A DNA stretch of 64,000 nt from Coleophoma eucalyptorum (GCA_026120035.1 JALRME010000015.1:62001-126000), one strand, 5' to 3'. Positions 24,415 to 34,917 are shown, numbered from the stretch's first letter. Notes: generated by a model from the sequence alone, not told the origin. Translations and numbers: made by a program.

Positions 24415-25660
24415 TTAAGAATAGTAACCATGCTTTATTTGCCATGTGTAATAGCGTTTAGCAGTAAGTGGTGGAATGGGAAGTGGAAAGAGGTCAGCAT
24501 AATGTTTCTGACGCTCAGGAGATAGTGCTTCCCATTCTGCAGGAGATACAGCAGCCCCAGCATCGAGAAGAAGCTTGACAACTTCCCTGTTGTTCGCAAA
24601 ATCACCGTCAGTGATCATGTTCACCAATGGTGTCTTGAAGCGCCATCCGATCGCACGTTCGATAATCGGTTTGGCATCCAGTATGAGTTTAGTCATCCGT
24701 GGTCCCGACCATGCTGCCGCATGCAAAGGTGTTGATTCTTTTTCAGAGTATCTTAAATTGCTCTTGTTGGCATCATATCCGCTCTGAAGGAGGGCCACCA
24801 TTTCCTCTTGACCAGACCGAATACCAATTATAAGTGCGTTAGAAGATCCCGACACAGGCTCGTTAACTCCCCCGTACTCAAGAAGAGTCTTTACAATGTC
24901 CATGCGTTTATGTTTGACTGCCATTGATAATGCTGTGATTCCGCTGGTACGGTTCGACCTTTCATGCACATCCTGGCCATTCTCGAGCAGCAACTTAACA
25001 ATGCTTTGATGTCCTTTTTTCACAGCGATGAAAAATGCGGCTTCCCCAGTGCTTGACTTTTTGTGGATGTCCTCTCCGTTATCGATCAGGATCCTAGCCA
25101 AGATCTCGTGGCCAGCTCGAGCAGCTAGATGCAATGCAGTTGTCCCTTTAAGGGAATCATCACCTGCATTTGCGTTTTCAGCAAGCAGTACTCTTATCTT
25201 CTTAGCATCTCCCTCTCTGGCTGCCTCAAGAAGCTCAAAGTCTAGTTTTGTTTCATGTCCTCTTGTTGGTTTTGCTTCCCCTATAGCCTGCTCATAGTAG
25301 ATGCGTATCGGATCGTCGCTGGGTAGATCCGCGTGGAATTGATGTTTCTCCTTCATGTGCTTCAATAGATGATCCTTGCGACTAGATCCACGGTATCTGC
25401 AGTCCGAAACCTTGCATTCAAATCTCACTCCAATACGTGCGTGTGTCAGCTTGTGACGTTCCATGTCGGTATTGAGGGCAAATGCTTTGCTGCACATGGC
25501 ACGGATATGGCCGCTCATGGGTCTTCTTATGTCGACTTTTTGGCAATGATAAGCAGATATGTTCAAAAGGTCTGCGGTAAACTTACTTATAGTGCATCCG
25601 TTTGTCGAATTTTTTTGAGCAATGTGCGCATCTGAAGTGTGTACTATTATTGCTCTCCAT
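24415..25660 (-). CDS. C2H2 zinc-finger/ankyrin-repeat protein, likely frameshifted in finger 2
   Basis: Possible regulator or recognition protein; function unknown. Exon 1 (25660-25587) encodes the Cys half of finger 1 (FRCAHCSKKF). With the natural acceptor (exon 2 from 25535) finger 1 is perfect (C-x2-C-x12-H-x3-H) and continues into the classic linker THERPYPC, but this frame soon stops. The rest of finger 2 (CSKAFALNTDMERHKLTH) is in another frame, as if 2 nt were lost from a GTGTGC near 25491-25498. A second acceptor (exon 2 from 25525) restores the main frame and gives 394 aa, at the cost of part of fingers 1 and 2. Downstream are a third finger (FECKVSDCRYRG...) and about seven ankyrin repeats (TALHLAARAGHEILARILID). 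It may be a young pseudogene, a splice-rescued gene or a sequencing error. Confidence 0.75.
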
Positions 25661-26301
25661 TTCTGCGATAGAAATGATTCTCCAAGCCTCGTAAAAAATC
25701 AAGTCACGATTGGAGGGTAGCAAGTAGAGCTGGGCTGAAGAAAACTCGTCGGGTCACCGGGTGAAGGCGCCCACTCCGCTCTATATATTCAAAACCGCTG
25801 TGGGATTAATGATTGTGATTGATGTTGAAACCAATGCAATTAAGATATCTGGGAGTAGGTGAGGGCTGGGGTGATGATATGGAAAGTTTAGGCTCTGATG
25901 GTAGGGGGTGCGCAGAGTAGGGCGCAGAGTAGGGCGGCGGCATGGAGCGGGTTTAGAGTTCAGGCGCATCTGCGACCAACTCTTCCACATTTTCTCGGTG
26001 TTCTCACTCTCTCTCTCTCTATCTCTGTCGTCTTTCAACTTGCCTTTCTGCTTTCTTCTCCCTCTTCTCTTTCTTTTTCATCACTTCATCTTCATTGATT
26101 CCATGTCCTTTGACTTTACTTGTGCCAGCATCAATTCAACAAACTACCAGCCGCCAAAAAGCTGGAGGATTAGGATATCACCAAGCTCGCTTTCGCACAC
26201 CTTACGCAAACACCACCCACTGCCCAGCACCGTTGCTATTCAGAATTGAAACCCTTTGCATCAGCACAGCTCCAGGACATCCGTCTAGGACTTTCTCAAC
26301 A
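25661..26301. promoter_or_regulatory. Divergent region between ankyrin/C2H2 and C2H2 genes
   Basis: About 640 bp holding both promoters. It contains a short GCGCAGAGTAGG direct repeat (about 25910-25933) and a CT-rich tract (about 26008-26090) just before the C2H2 gene. From about 25960 on it is homologous to the region from about 28236. Confidence 0.6.
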
Positions 26302-27424
26302 ATGGTACCGAACTGGAATTCCGGCCATTGCCAGCTACCTTCTGAGCACTTGCAACCTTCGTCCGACAACGTTTCCCGCGACAAACATACTGAGTGAGAC
26401 TTTTTTTTTTCGTCAGCTGACGGTATGCCCTCGGAGGGTTGGCAGTTCTCCAACACTGCCCCTCGGCGCCCTCCGCGCCCGACTTCTACAACACGCCAAA
26501 AATGGACAAATTAGCATCGATCTCGTATTGGCAGAGCTGGATGGCCTCCAAGCTCGCTTCCACCCGTTGTTGTCCACGTCGACATCGGCATCGGCTCAGC
26601 CCTGTCAGGCTTTCCAAGGATCCACCCAGGGCATCCTTGGATATGGTCAAGATCATCACAACACCACGGTCGAGAATGGTGCTGCGCTGACTTCCGCCAA
26701 TGAACCAGCAACCAACAATGCATCATGGATCCAAGCCGCTCCTGGATTTGCACAATACCCAAGTACTGTGGGTACTGATAGTGATCTCACACAACTACTA
26801 AGAAACGACTACCAGTTCGAGAATTGGGATTATAATGATGTCTCCTTCATGCCAGGCTCTGAAACTAATGATCAGAGTCTTCCAATTTTCCCAACCAGCC
26901 TCGATGTCACCTCGAGTACTCCGAACCAATCCATTGGCGCTTTTGACACGCCAGGCTTTGGTGAGGCTATCAGGTTCGAACCTGTTAGTGCTGGGTACGA
27001 CCTGGACGGATCCACTGGCGCAATCGACACACCAGTCTTTAGTGAGGTAATCGGGGTCGAACCTGTTAGCACTGGATATAACTTGGACGGCCTCCCTGCC
27101 ACCCCCAACATGCAATACATTGATCCCCGCCTCACCTGGGGCCAGGAACAAGTGCAGCAAACCAATGGCAACGCAAGCTCTGCAACTCCAGCTTTCCCTG
27201 CCCCTGCCGACCCTACATTAGCTGCTAGTCCCGGAGCTGCCACCACTCACAGGTATCGATGCCAAAATTGTTCAAAGCTTTTCACTCGAAGCAGTGATCG
27301 GGACCGCCATGCGAGAAAGCATGATCTCAATGCTCCTCAATTTGCTTGTCCTGCTCAGAACTGCAATAAGACTTTCTCGAGAAAAGACAAGTTACTTGAC
27401 CATCAACGTCGTGTGTCGCATTAG
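26302..27424 (+). CDS. Two-finger C2H2 protein, intact copy (unit A)
   Basis: Putative DNA-binding protein; target unknown. Deduced exons 26302-26393 and 26446-27424 (52-nt intron GTGAGA...GGCAG) give 356 aa. The start ATG is supported because the degenerate copy has an ATG and a 92-nt first exon at the matching place (28556-28647). The middle is low-complexity, rich in Ser/Thr/Pro/Asn, with an 81-bp tandem duplication (27 aa ending SAGYDLDG / STGYNLDG). The C-terminus has two adjacent fingers: YRCQNCSKLFTRSSDRDRHARKH (C-x2-C-x12-H-x3-H), then FACPAQNCNKTFSRKDKLLD and HQRRVSH (C-x4-C-x12-H-x4-H). The protein ends right after the second finger. No known orthologue recognised. Confidence 0.8.
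26936..27097 (+). repeat. 81-bp in-frame tandem duplication
   Basis: Two copies (26936-27016, 27017-27097), each starting GGCGC and ending near TGGACGG, encode 27-aa repeats of the type GA-x-DTP-x-F-x-E-x-I-x-x-EPVS-x-GY-x-LDG. The copies differ at several sites. Confidence 0.85.
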
Positions 27425-28024
27425 GGGTTGGGCTTTCATCACTGTGGCAATGGCCTTGATAAAGAAATTCAGCTGGGTGGCCAAAGAAACCGTTCAGAGT
27501 TGAGAATTGTAAGGGGTAGGAACCAAGTAACTGGAATTTAGTCGTATTATTTCAGGTGCTTGCTTGTTTAGGTCATACAAAGATCCTTTTTTCTTTTTGT
27601 TGAAGGTTTTGGATCTGAAAATGTGAGAACAATTGTGTGTATATTTTCTCGTATGGAATTGGACTGTTGAGCCACTACTTGGGCTCTTTCTCATACTAAT
27701 ATCCAAGTTGTAGGGTGATCACGACTGAGATAACTCAGAACAGTATTATACGGGTTTTGAGAATGTTTCAATCCCAACTTTATTGTACAAACATCGTAGA
27801 CCATGCCAGCATGATCCTTGGAAGTAACGTGATTCTTGTAGGTCAACACTTTTCCTTTCTGTCCTTATTTTGTTTAGAATTACACATTAGAGAGCGTACG
27901 AATGGGCCTGGTGTGCAGGATAGGGCATTGAGAGGAGCATCCTTTTCGGGTTCTTATCCCCATGGTTTATATTTTCCTCGTAATAGAATGGGTCTTTTCG
28001 AATTGCCTCTTGTATACTTGAACT
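27425..28024. other. 3' flank of the intact C2H2 gene, repeated after 31825
   Basis: Holds the 3' UTR. Several segments recur downstream of the chimeric gene: GGCAATGG-CTTGAT just after the stop, then CTGGTGTGCAGGAT-GGGA and CATCCTTTTC-GGTT around 27910-27960 versus 32060-32120. A 275-codon ORF across 27715-28542 lies in this duplicated non-coding DNA and has no recognisable domain. Confidence 0.65.
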
Positions 28025-29105
28025 ACAATCTATATCCACTTTACTGGGGACAAAGTATTTATTTGATAGAGTATCATGCTAACGTCCCCACGATCCCATG
28101 CCCGCTCGCTGAATGCCCAGATGGCCTTCCACTATTTTTATCCACTAGCTTTATTCACTTCTTTCGCACAAGCTTTGGGCGCCCTTACAGTCCCGGTCGC
28201 TTAACCTTCTCTGCCGAAGCCCTCAGGCGTCTGCGACCAGATCTTCCACAACCTCTCGGTGTTGGCTCATCAATCCATCTTTCTACTTTCCACTTTCTTT
28301 TCCTCCTCCTCCTCCTCCTCCTCCTCATTTCACCTTCGTTGGTTCCATATCCTCTCCCTTTACTTTGCGCCAGCATTGATTCAACAAACTACCAACCTAC
28401 AAGAAAACCGGAGGGATTAGGAACTCACCAAGCTCACTTTCTCCTTCGTACATCTTACCCAAACCGTACCACTGCCCAACATCCCTCGCTATTTAGGGTT
28501 TCAACCTTTGCGGTCAGCACAGCCCTAGGACAACTTATCTAGAGTCGTCTCAAAGATGGCATCAAGCTGGAATTTTACCTATCGCCAGCAACCTCCCGAG
28601 CACTCGCAACCTTCTTCTGGTAGTGTTTCCCACGACAAACTTACTGAGTGAGGCTCTATTTTTTTATTTAACTAGCTGACGGTATGACCTTAGAGCGAAG
28701 ATTGGATGACTTAGACCTCAAATCAGCGCCTTCCATGCCCGACTTCTGCAGCAATCATAAAATGGTCAATTCCGCCTCGATCTAGTATTGCCAAAGCTGG
28801 ATGGCGTTTAAGCTCGCTTCCACCCATTGTTGTCCACGTCGACGTCAACATCGGCTCAGCCACATCAAGCTGTCTAAGGGAGATATAGCTATCGCCCTAG
28901 CTTCCCTACCTCTGCCCAAGGCACCCTTGGATATGGCCAAAATCATCCCAATACCAATTTCGAGGATGGTGCTACTCTGACTTCCACCAGTAAACCAACA
29001 ATCAGCAACACATCCGAGATCCAAGCAGCTCCTGGACTCGCACCATACCCAAATACGATAGCTATTACGGTCATTACTTAAGTGATTTCACACAACCGTT
29101 AATTC
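28025..29105 (+). pseudogene. Decayed 5' copy of the two-finger C2H2 gene (unit B)
   Basis: Homologous in order to 23555-23770 and then to 25960-26805. The ATG (28556), a 92-nt exon 1 with the same splice donor, and the second-exon frame are recognisable (FHARLLQ; LDLVLPKLDG; FHPLLSTSTS). The frame is broken by TAA at 28758 and by TAA in GTTTAAGCT near 28808, with further indels after 28870. Similarity stops at about 29100, where unrelated DNA starts; the missing zinc-finger tail reappears at about 31613. It is no longer able to encode the protein. Confidence 0.85.
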
Positions 29106-29300
29106 TTTGTCGCTTGACTGACCACTAAATCTATACCGCTTACCGTGACAAGGCCACGGGTCGGGACGCAGCAAACCCCGCTAATAGAACTACACCATTG
29201 TGGCGCTTTCGACTTTCTGTCAACTGCGTCCAACCCATCCAGATCTTCTGAATACTGCCTTGTTTAAATCGCGAGTCGTTGGCCGTATCGCGGCCGAGTC

Positions 29301-31825
29301 ATGGCTGCTCCGTCCTTTGGTTTTTCATTCGGCGATATTGTAGCCGCGATCAAGATCCTTAACGATGTTCGCAAAGCCTTGCGGGATACCGGGGGAGCCA
29401 CGGATGAGTTTGAACAGGTCCAAATTGAGCTTCAACATTTGGAGATCCTTCTAGAGTACCTAAATCACGGTGCTTGGGGCGATGGCGCTGATGCTGGTCA
29501 TCTTAATGCCATCAAAGGAATGGCATCCACTTGCCAGGCTCCATTGCGAGAGTTCTTAGCGAAGATGCAGAAGTACCAGCTCTTGCAATCCAGCAACCTG
29601 GGAAGTTATCGGGACAGGCTCAGAACCCAGGGAAAGAAGGTGCAGTGGGCTATTGGTATGAATGAGGAAGTAGAGAAGTTCAGGGCTATAATCGTTGCGA
29701 AAGTTGTAGCCATTAACCTACTCATCCAGCCTTACATAATGTAAGTGTCCATCGAACGGTATCCCGCTGTCAGGTGCTGGCTAGTCTAACAACCCAAAGG
29801 GCTACGATGTTCGAGATAGAAGCTAGGTCTCAAGCGATCCTTGACAGCTCCGCGGCTTCTCAAACCTATATGCGAGAGTGCCAAGAAGAATTCAACGAAA
29901 TGACAAAGGAAATACAAAATACAGCCACAGATCGCACAGTTTTGAACAAACACAGTGATAGACTTCTTCGAATATGCGCAGATACGAGTGTTAAAGTGGA
30001 GGACTTCCGGAAATTCAGCCAGACCTGTCACGTACAAACAAGTCGCCGTCTCCGGCGGCTACAGCACAAACAGAACAGTGGCTTTACAATGCTAGTGTCA
30101 CAATTCCGAGTTCTTACTTCGAGTTTGAAGAGCCTAGAAAATCATGTCCGCCATCTTGTGACGTTGTTTGGAGGGTTCAGCTCTACTGTTCTAAAGACCC
30201 TCACTCAGTCTCTAATGAAAAATTTAGAAATATATGCATTGCTGAGCGAGGTCCACTATGCTATATTACGACAGCCGATTGTTGGAAAAGATGACTCTAT
30301 ACTTTTCACAGATGCTCTTGGGCGGACTCGGACACTCCCGTACGAGTTCTTTCAGCATTGGGAGGTTTTTGAGTCAATGCTTAGATGCGAATTCAAGCAG
30401 AAACCTGGCGAGCAACTGGTGAACCAAAGACAGTATCATCTTCTAAGGGGCTCGAGGACAAAGGAGCTTATCATAAACAAGAATAGATGGGATAGAGTTG
30501 TATTTCCAGGCTCTAATATTAGTATGTCTATGATTATTGCAGGACTGCTATTTCAAGAAGGTCTATGTCCAAGGTTTGCGTGTAGGACACGAAACTCAAC
30601 TCCATTAGATGGTTCTACCCTTATAGTCTGGTTGGTATATCTCTCTTGTTAGGTGCAAGTACTAACCAGTTTTAGCTCTACTTGCAATCTAGAATATCAT
30701 TGCGCAGAGGCGATTCACCCAAGTCCACAAGTCCTGGTCGAGCCTTTGGGCGAGAAGCTTGTACTCTCTCAGCAGCTAGGAGAAGATAGATGTAATAGTA
30801 GAAATTTCGAGGAAGTAACAGATGCTACCCCATCAGAAGATATACCCTCAGAAAACCATCAGCCAGTGTTCACGGCTGACGAATACTCAATTGGGGACGA
30901 ACTTGAAGCTTTCAAGTCTATTCATATTCAAACACAGCCTAAAATTGAGACACTTAAGGCAGAAGAGACTCTAGAACGCAAGAGCTATAGCAAAGAGACG
31001 GAGCATATCGATGAGAAGACCCACCAGACTATCAGCGAGAAATTAGAAGTGGAGAGTGAAAGAGAAGAAAATGAGGGAGAAGGGATTCCAGATTCTGCCG
31101 CAAAAACCATGACCTCACCGTCACCGCGCCACAAGACCACTTCAAAGATGGTTTCAACTTCATATCTGCTTTCAAATATGCACTGCCCATCATGCGTATC
31201 CCATATCCAGAATATCCTTCACGCTCTTGAACCCAAGCCAGCTGCAGTATCGCCGTCTCTTGTCTCCCACTGGGTGACCGTAGAGCATGCCGAAGCCTTA
31301 CTACCAAAGCAAATCTCGGACGCTCTTGAAGACGCTGGGTTTGACGTATGCAGTGTTTCCACTAATGATGGGTCGAGTGATGATGCGTTGGGAGACCTTC
31401 CGCTTGATTTTGGTAACGAGAATAGAAATCTCGATCTAGTCTTACATCGGTGGAGATCACGCAGCAGTGCAGCTTCACGACGAGAGAGGCAGTCACATAA
31501 GAATGTTAACAACTGTAAGCAGTGTCGATTAGCTATTAAGGGAAAGTACAATGCATCTGCAGTGTCATCAAAACCTACTTTAATAGAGCAGCAGTCATCA
31601 GAATCCGACAGCGATGGGTATAACTTGGACGGCCTCCCTGCCACCACTCACAGGTATCGATGCCAAAATTGTTCAATGCTTTTCACTCGAAGCAGTGATC
31701 GGAACCGCCATGCGAGAAGGCATGATCTCAATGCTCCTCAATTTGCTTGTCCTGCTCAGAACTGCAATAAGACTTTCTCGAGAAAAGACAAGTTACTTGA
31801 CCATCAACGTCGTGTGTCGCATTAG
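29301..31825 (+). CDS. Chimeric protein: STAND-type N-terminus, ubiquitin-like, HMA copper-binding and two C2H2 fingers
   Basis: Deduced exons 29301-29740, 29800-30630 and 30676-31825, all in phase, give 806 aa. Residues 1-147 are the helical N-terminal domain common in fungal STAND proteins (FGFSFGDIVAAIKILNDVRK). A ubiquitin-like (ULD) domain lies at about 305-395 (ILFTDALGRTRTLPYEFFQH, WEVFESMLRCEFKQKPGEQ). A charged linker follows. Residues about 582-710 look like the N-terminal metal-binding region of fungal copper P-type ATPases: LLSNMHCPSCVSHIQNIL with the CxxC pair, DALEDAGFDVCSV, and a trailing NNCKQCR. At residue 738 the sequence switches to the zinc-finger tail of the neighbouring C2H2 gene (751-806), with both fingers intact. 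The ORF crosses the junction without a stop. Function unknown. The second intron has a GTTGGT donor. Whether the full fusion is expressed cannot be seen. Confidence 0.8.
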
Positions 31826-32190
31826 GGTTTGGACTTTCATTACTCTGGCAATGGTCTTGATTCAGAATTCAGGGGAGTGATCTAAAGGAACCGCTCGGTG
31901 TTTTCAGAGTTAAGTGTTGCGAGATGTAGGGAGTAGGGAGTAGGGAGCAAGTCACTGGAAGTTAGTTGCAGACCTCAGGCGCTTATTCAGGCATGATATT
32001 ATTCTTTTTGTTTCTCTTACCTCTTTTCCTTTTTGGGAAAAACTCATTAGGTAGCTTACGAGTAGTGCTGGTGTGCAGGATCGGGAATTAAGAAGAGCGT
32101 CCTTTTCTGGTTTTTATCACTCTGGCTTATGATTCTTCATAAAAAAATCGGTCATTTCTAATTTCCTCTTACCCGTGACATGCAAATAAG
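31613..32190 (+). repeat. Zinc-finger tail and 3' flank, unit B copy (partner 27073-28010)
   Basis: 31646-31825 differs from 27245-27424 at only 3 of 180 positions by my count. Relative to unit A it lacks exactly 141 bp between two CTGCCACC repeats (27096-27103 and 27237-27244), leaving a single CTGCCACC at 31638-31645. The 3' flank to about 32190 is homologous but more diverged. Confidence 0.9.
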
Positions 32191-32872
32191 CTTCTCATTC
32201 AACTAGTATAATCATAACGGGCACGAGAGTTCATAAAAGAAAAATTTTGCTTCATCCACCTACGGACGAAGAGGTGAGGGATGTCGACAACTCAAACCCT
32301 CGTGAGGAAAGCTATAAAGTCGTCCTAAATGTTACATCTGTGAATAAAAACAGTCTGCTCTGATTTGCAGGAACCAGTGTATATCATACCCGTTCTACTC
32401 TCTTCGAAATGGATGCAGGGAGGTTGCCATTGCGATGTAAATATCAAAAGGAACTGTATCGATATAAGTCGTAGAACATATGTAGTTACTCTTGACTGCA
32501 CCTTAACATGACTCTGAGAAATATTTTTCAATCTTGTCCAAACCACGTGTTATGCCACTTAACATCAAACCTACACACAACACAGATCATAAACCTTATA
32601 CGAATTTTACTGAAGATTGTGAAGCTTTGCTGCAAATTCATTTAAAGCATTTAACAGATTTCGAACAAAGCTATGCTCGGTTTTGTGGATATATATTACT
32701 TACTCTATTTTAGCGAATGATCAGAGAAAAGGAGGGGGGGGGGTAGAATGTGAGAAAACCAAGCTTGCCACATCATTTTTAACTGCCAGCATAACTGGTA
32801 ATAAGAATAGTCTTTTAGTCTTTCTAAATATATTTATATAATTGCTGAATCTAGAAAAGCTCCAAGAAACAC
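32191..32872. other. Convergent AT-rich intergenic region
   Basis: Between the chimeric gene and the S9 peptidase. AT-rich, with one G9 run near 32734. No supported gene. Confidence 0.5.
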
Positions 32873-34917
32873 TCACTTCTGCACAAGCTGTTTCACCCAC
32901 CAAGCCTCCTCTTCCTCTATGGCTCTCCAGATATTGCGGCCAATCCTAAAGCCATGGCCTTCTCCCTGAAAGAAGATAAGCTTTACCACGCCCCCATTTT
33001 CCCTGACAATGCGCTCCATCTCTATCGCTTGGTTCGGCGGGACGACATGATCCTCCGTTCCTTGCAAGAGTAGTAGCGGAGCTACGATCTGATCTGCATG
33101 ATAAAGCGGACTTCGGTCTCGGAAGATCTTATCCTGCTCTTCTTTTGTGGCGTCTTCACCAAAGATCAATGGTTGAAGGTAGTGGCTTTCGAACTTGTGG
33201 GTATCGGCCATAAGCATCTTCAGATCACTCACGCCATACTCGCTCACACCACCGCTGAACACGTCGGGGTAATCGCAGAGCGCTTCGAGGGTTGCGTACC
33301 CGCCACCGCTCCCTCCTCGGATTCCAACCCGGTTCCCGTCTATCAGTCCTTGCTTAGCTAGGTACTTGACACAGCTAGCAGCATCAGCAATATCGACAAT
33401 GCCCCAGTTGAGATTCAACTTGTCGCGGAATGCTCGGCCATAGCCCGAGGAGCCAGTGAAATTGAGTTCTGCAACAGCAAATCCTCGCGATGTCCAGTAT
33501 TGCATACGAAGGTCCAGACCTGAGCTCGAGTGGCCGGTAGGTCCTCCATGGACACTGAGGATAAGAGGCGGTAGCTTTCCGGCCGGGCCAGTATACTCAG
33601 GATTGTGAGGTGGTAGGTAAAAGCAGTAAGCTTCTCCCGTTGTGTCGGTTCCAGAGCAACGTGGGAAGGTCATGTGCTGTGCTACTGAGAAAAGCGAGCT
33701 TGGATAGCCGCTTTCAACCAACATTGCTGCTTGGCTCTTGTCTGATTTTATGTCCAAGACGTACAATGACTGTAAGGAAGTAGTGGTTCTTCCAACCATT
33801 ACGATGCTGGAGCTACTTTTCCTCGTCAGGCAATCACCATTGGGATTCATTATAGGCCAATCAGGATACATATAGGTCTCAGAGTGCAAGTCAATAATAA
33901 CCATCTTAGTGGCGGCGTTTTTCGTCACACCAGCAACCAGCTTTTCAGAAGACAATGGCACATATGTGCATCTGCAATGGATGAGTAAGTCTCAGTATAC
34001 CATTTGTTTGAGATTCACCTACTGCCCAATTATCCAGTCAGGATTCGAGAACTCAGAGGTTTCCAGTCCCTCCAGAAAGACCCTTTTCGGCTTTGACACG
34101 CCCTTACGGAGGAGGTAGAGCTGATGGTATCCAGTTTGATCGCTGCTGTAGAAGAGAGTTCCGTCAGGGCCCCATCGGGCCTGGCTTACACTTTCGATTC
34201 GTGCTTGACCAGCGATGTGAGTCGCACCACTGATTGAGCCAGCATCCCAGGAAGCAGTGTACAACTGCGTTCCGGTCCAGGGCATGTCTGGGAAATCAAA
34301 CTGGATCCAGCATATCGTCTTGCCATCGGGGCTGAATTTGGGGCTGTGGTAGAAATCGGCGCCCTCAACAATGACCTTTGAATCTCCAGTCTTGGTGTTG
34401 ATAGCGACCAGGCAATTCAGTACCGGGCTGGTGCGATGGTCCTCTCGAATCGCCAGGATCCATTCTGGCGCCGTGGGGCAGAAATCGAAGTTTGCATAGC
34501 GCAATCCCTCGTTAGCTTCTATCAAAGACTCAATCTTACCGCTGGCCGGATCCAGAGAGAAAATGCCAAGAGTATTGGCATCAGTGAAGATTAGCATCCC
34601 GTCGGGACGGATAGACAGAGCCCCACCACCGTACTCGTGGACCTTGGTGCGGGCATTGTACTTTTTCGGGAGGATGTCCTTCTTGTTTCCGTCCACGTAC
34701 TCAACTATGCAATTGCGCCCCTCCTCAGATGCTCTTGATTCAAGATAGTATGCGGCTCCCGTGGCTTCCTGGTCGCTTCTCAGCATGGCCTGTAGCCATC
34801 CGGGTGTTCGCGACTTACATTGACAACAAGCTCTTGGATCAAGTTGGTTTGTGAGGCCAAAATCTCAGCAGCGATGGGACTTTGCCAGGTGCCATAATCG
34901 GCGACTTTGGGGGCCAT
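32873..34917 (-). CDS. S9-family prolyl-oligopeptidase-like serine peptidase
   Basis: Likely cytosolic dipeptidyl- or acylaminoacyl-peptidase; no signal peptide is seen. Deduced minus-strand exons 34917-34819, 34768-34023 and 33971-32873 give 647 aa. The N-terminal half is a WD/beta-propeller-like region (KVHEYGGGALSIRPDG, SPKFSPDGKTICWIQFD, ARWGPDGTLFYSSD). The C-terminal alpha/beta-hydrolase domain has SVHGGPTGHSS, the nucleophile motif GIRGGSGGGYATLEAL (Ser near residue 505), the Asp in LLQGTEDHVVPP and the His in GEGHGFRIG, so the triad is complete. For intron 1 there are two in-frame acceptors, after 29 nt or 50 nt. I chose 50 nt because 29 nt is below normal size and the longer choice fits the family spacing. 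This family often acts on small peptides. Confidence 0.9.

Noticed and set aside
27715..28542. 275-codon open frame on the plus strand
   Set aside because: It spans duplicated promoter/3'-flank DNA, has a low-complexity Leu run from a CTC repeat, no domain, and is not open in the homologous segment of unit A.
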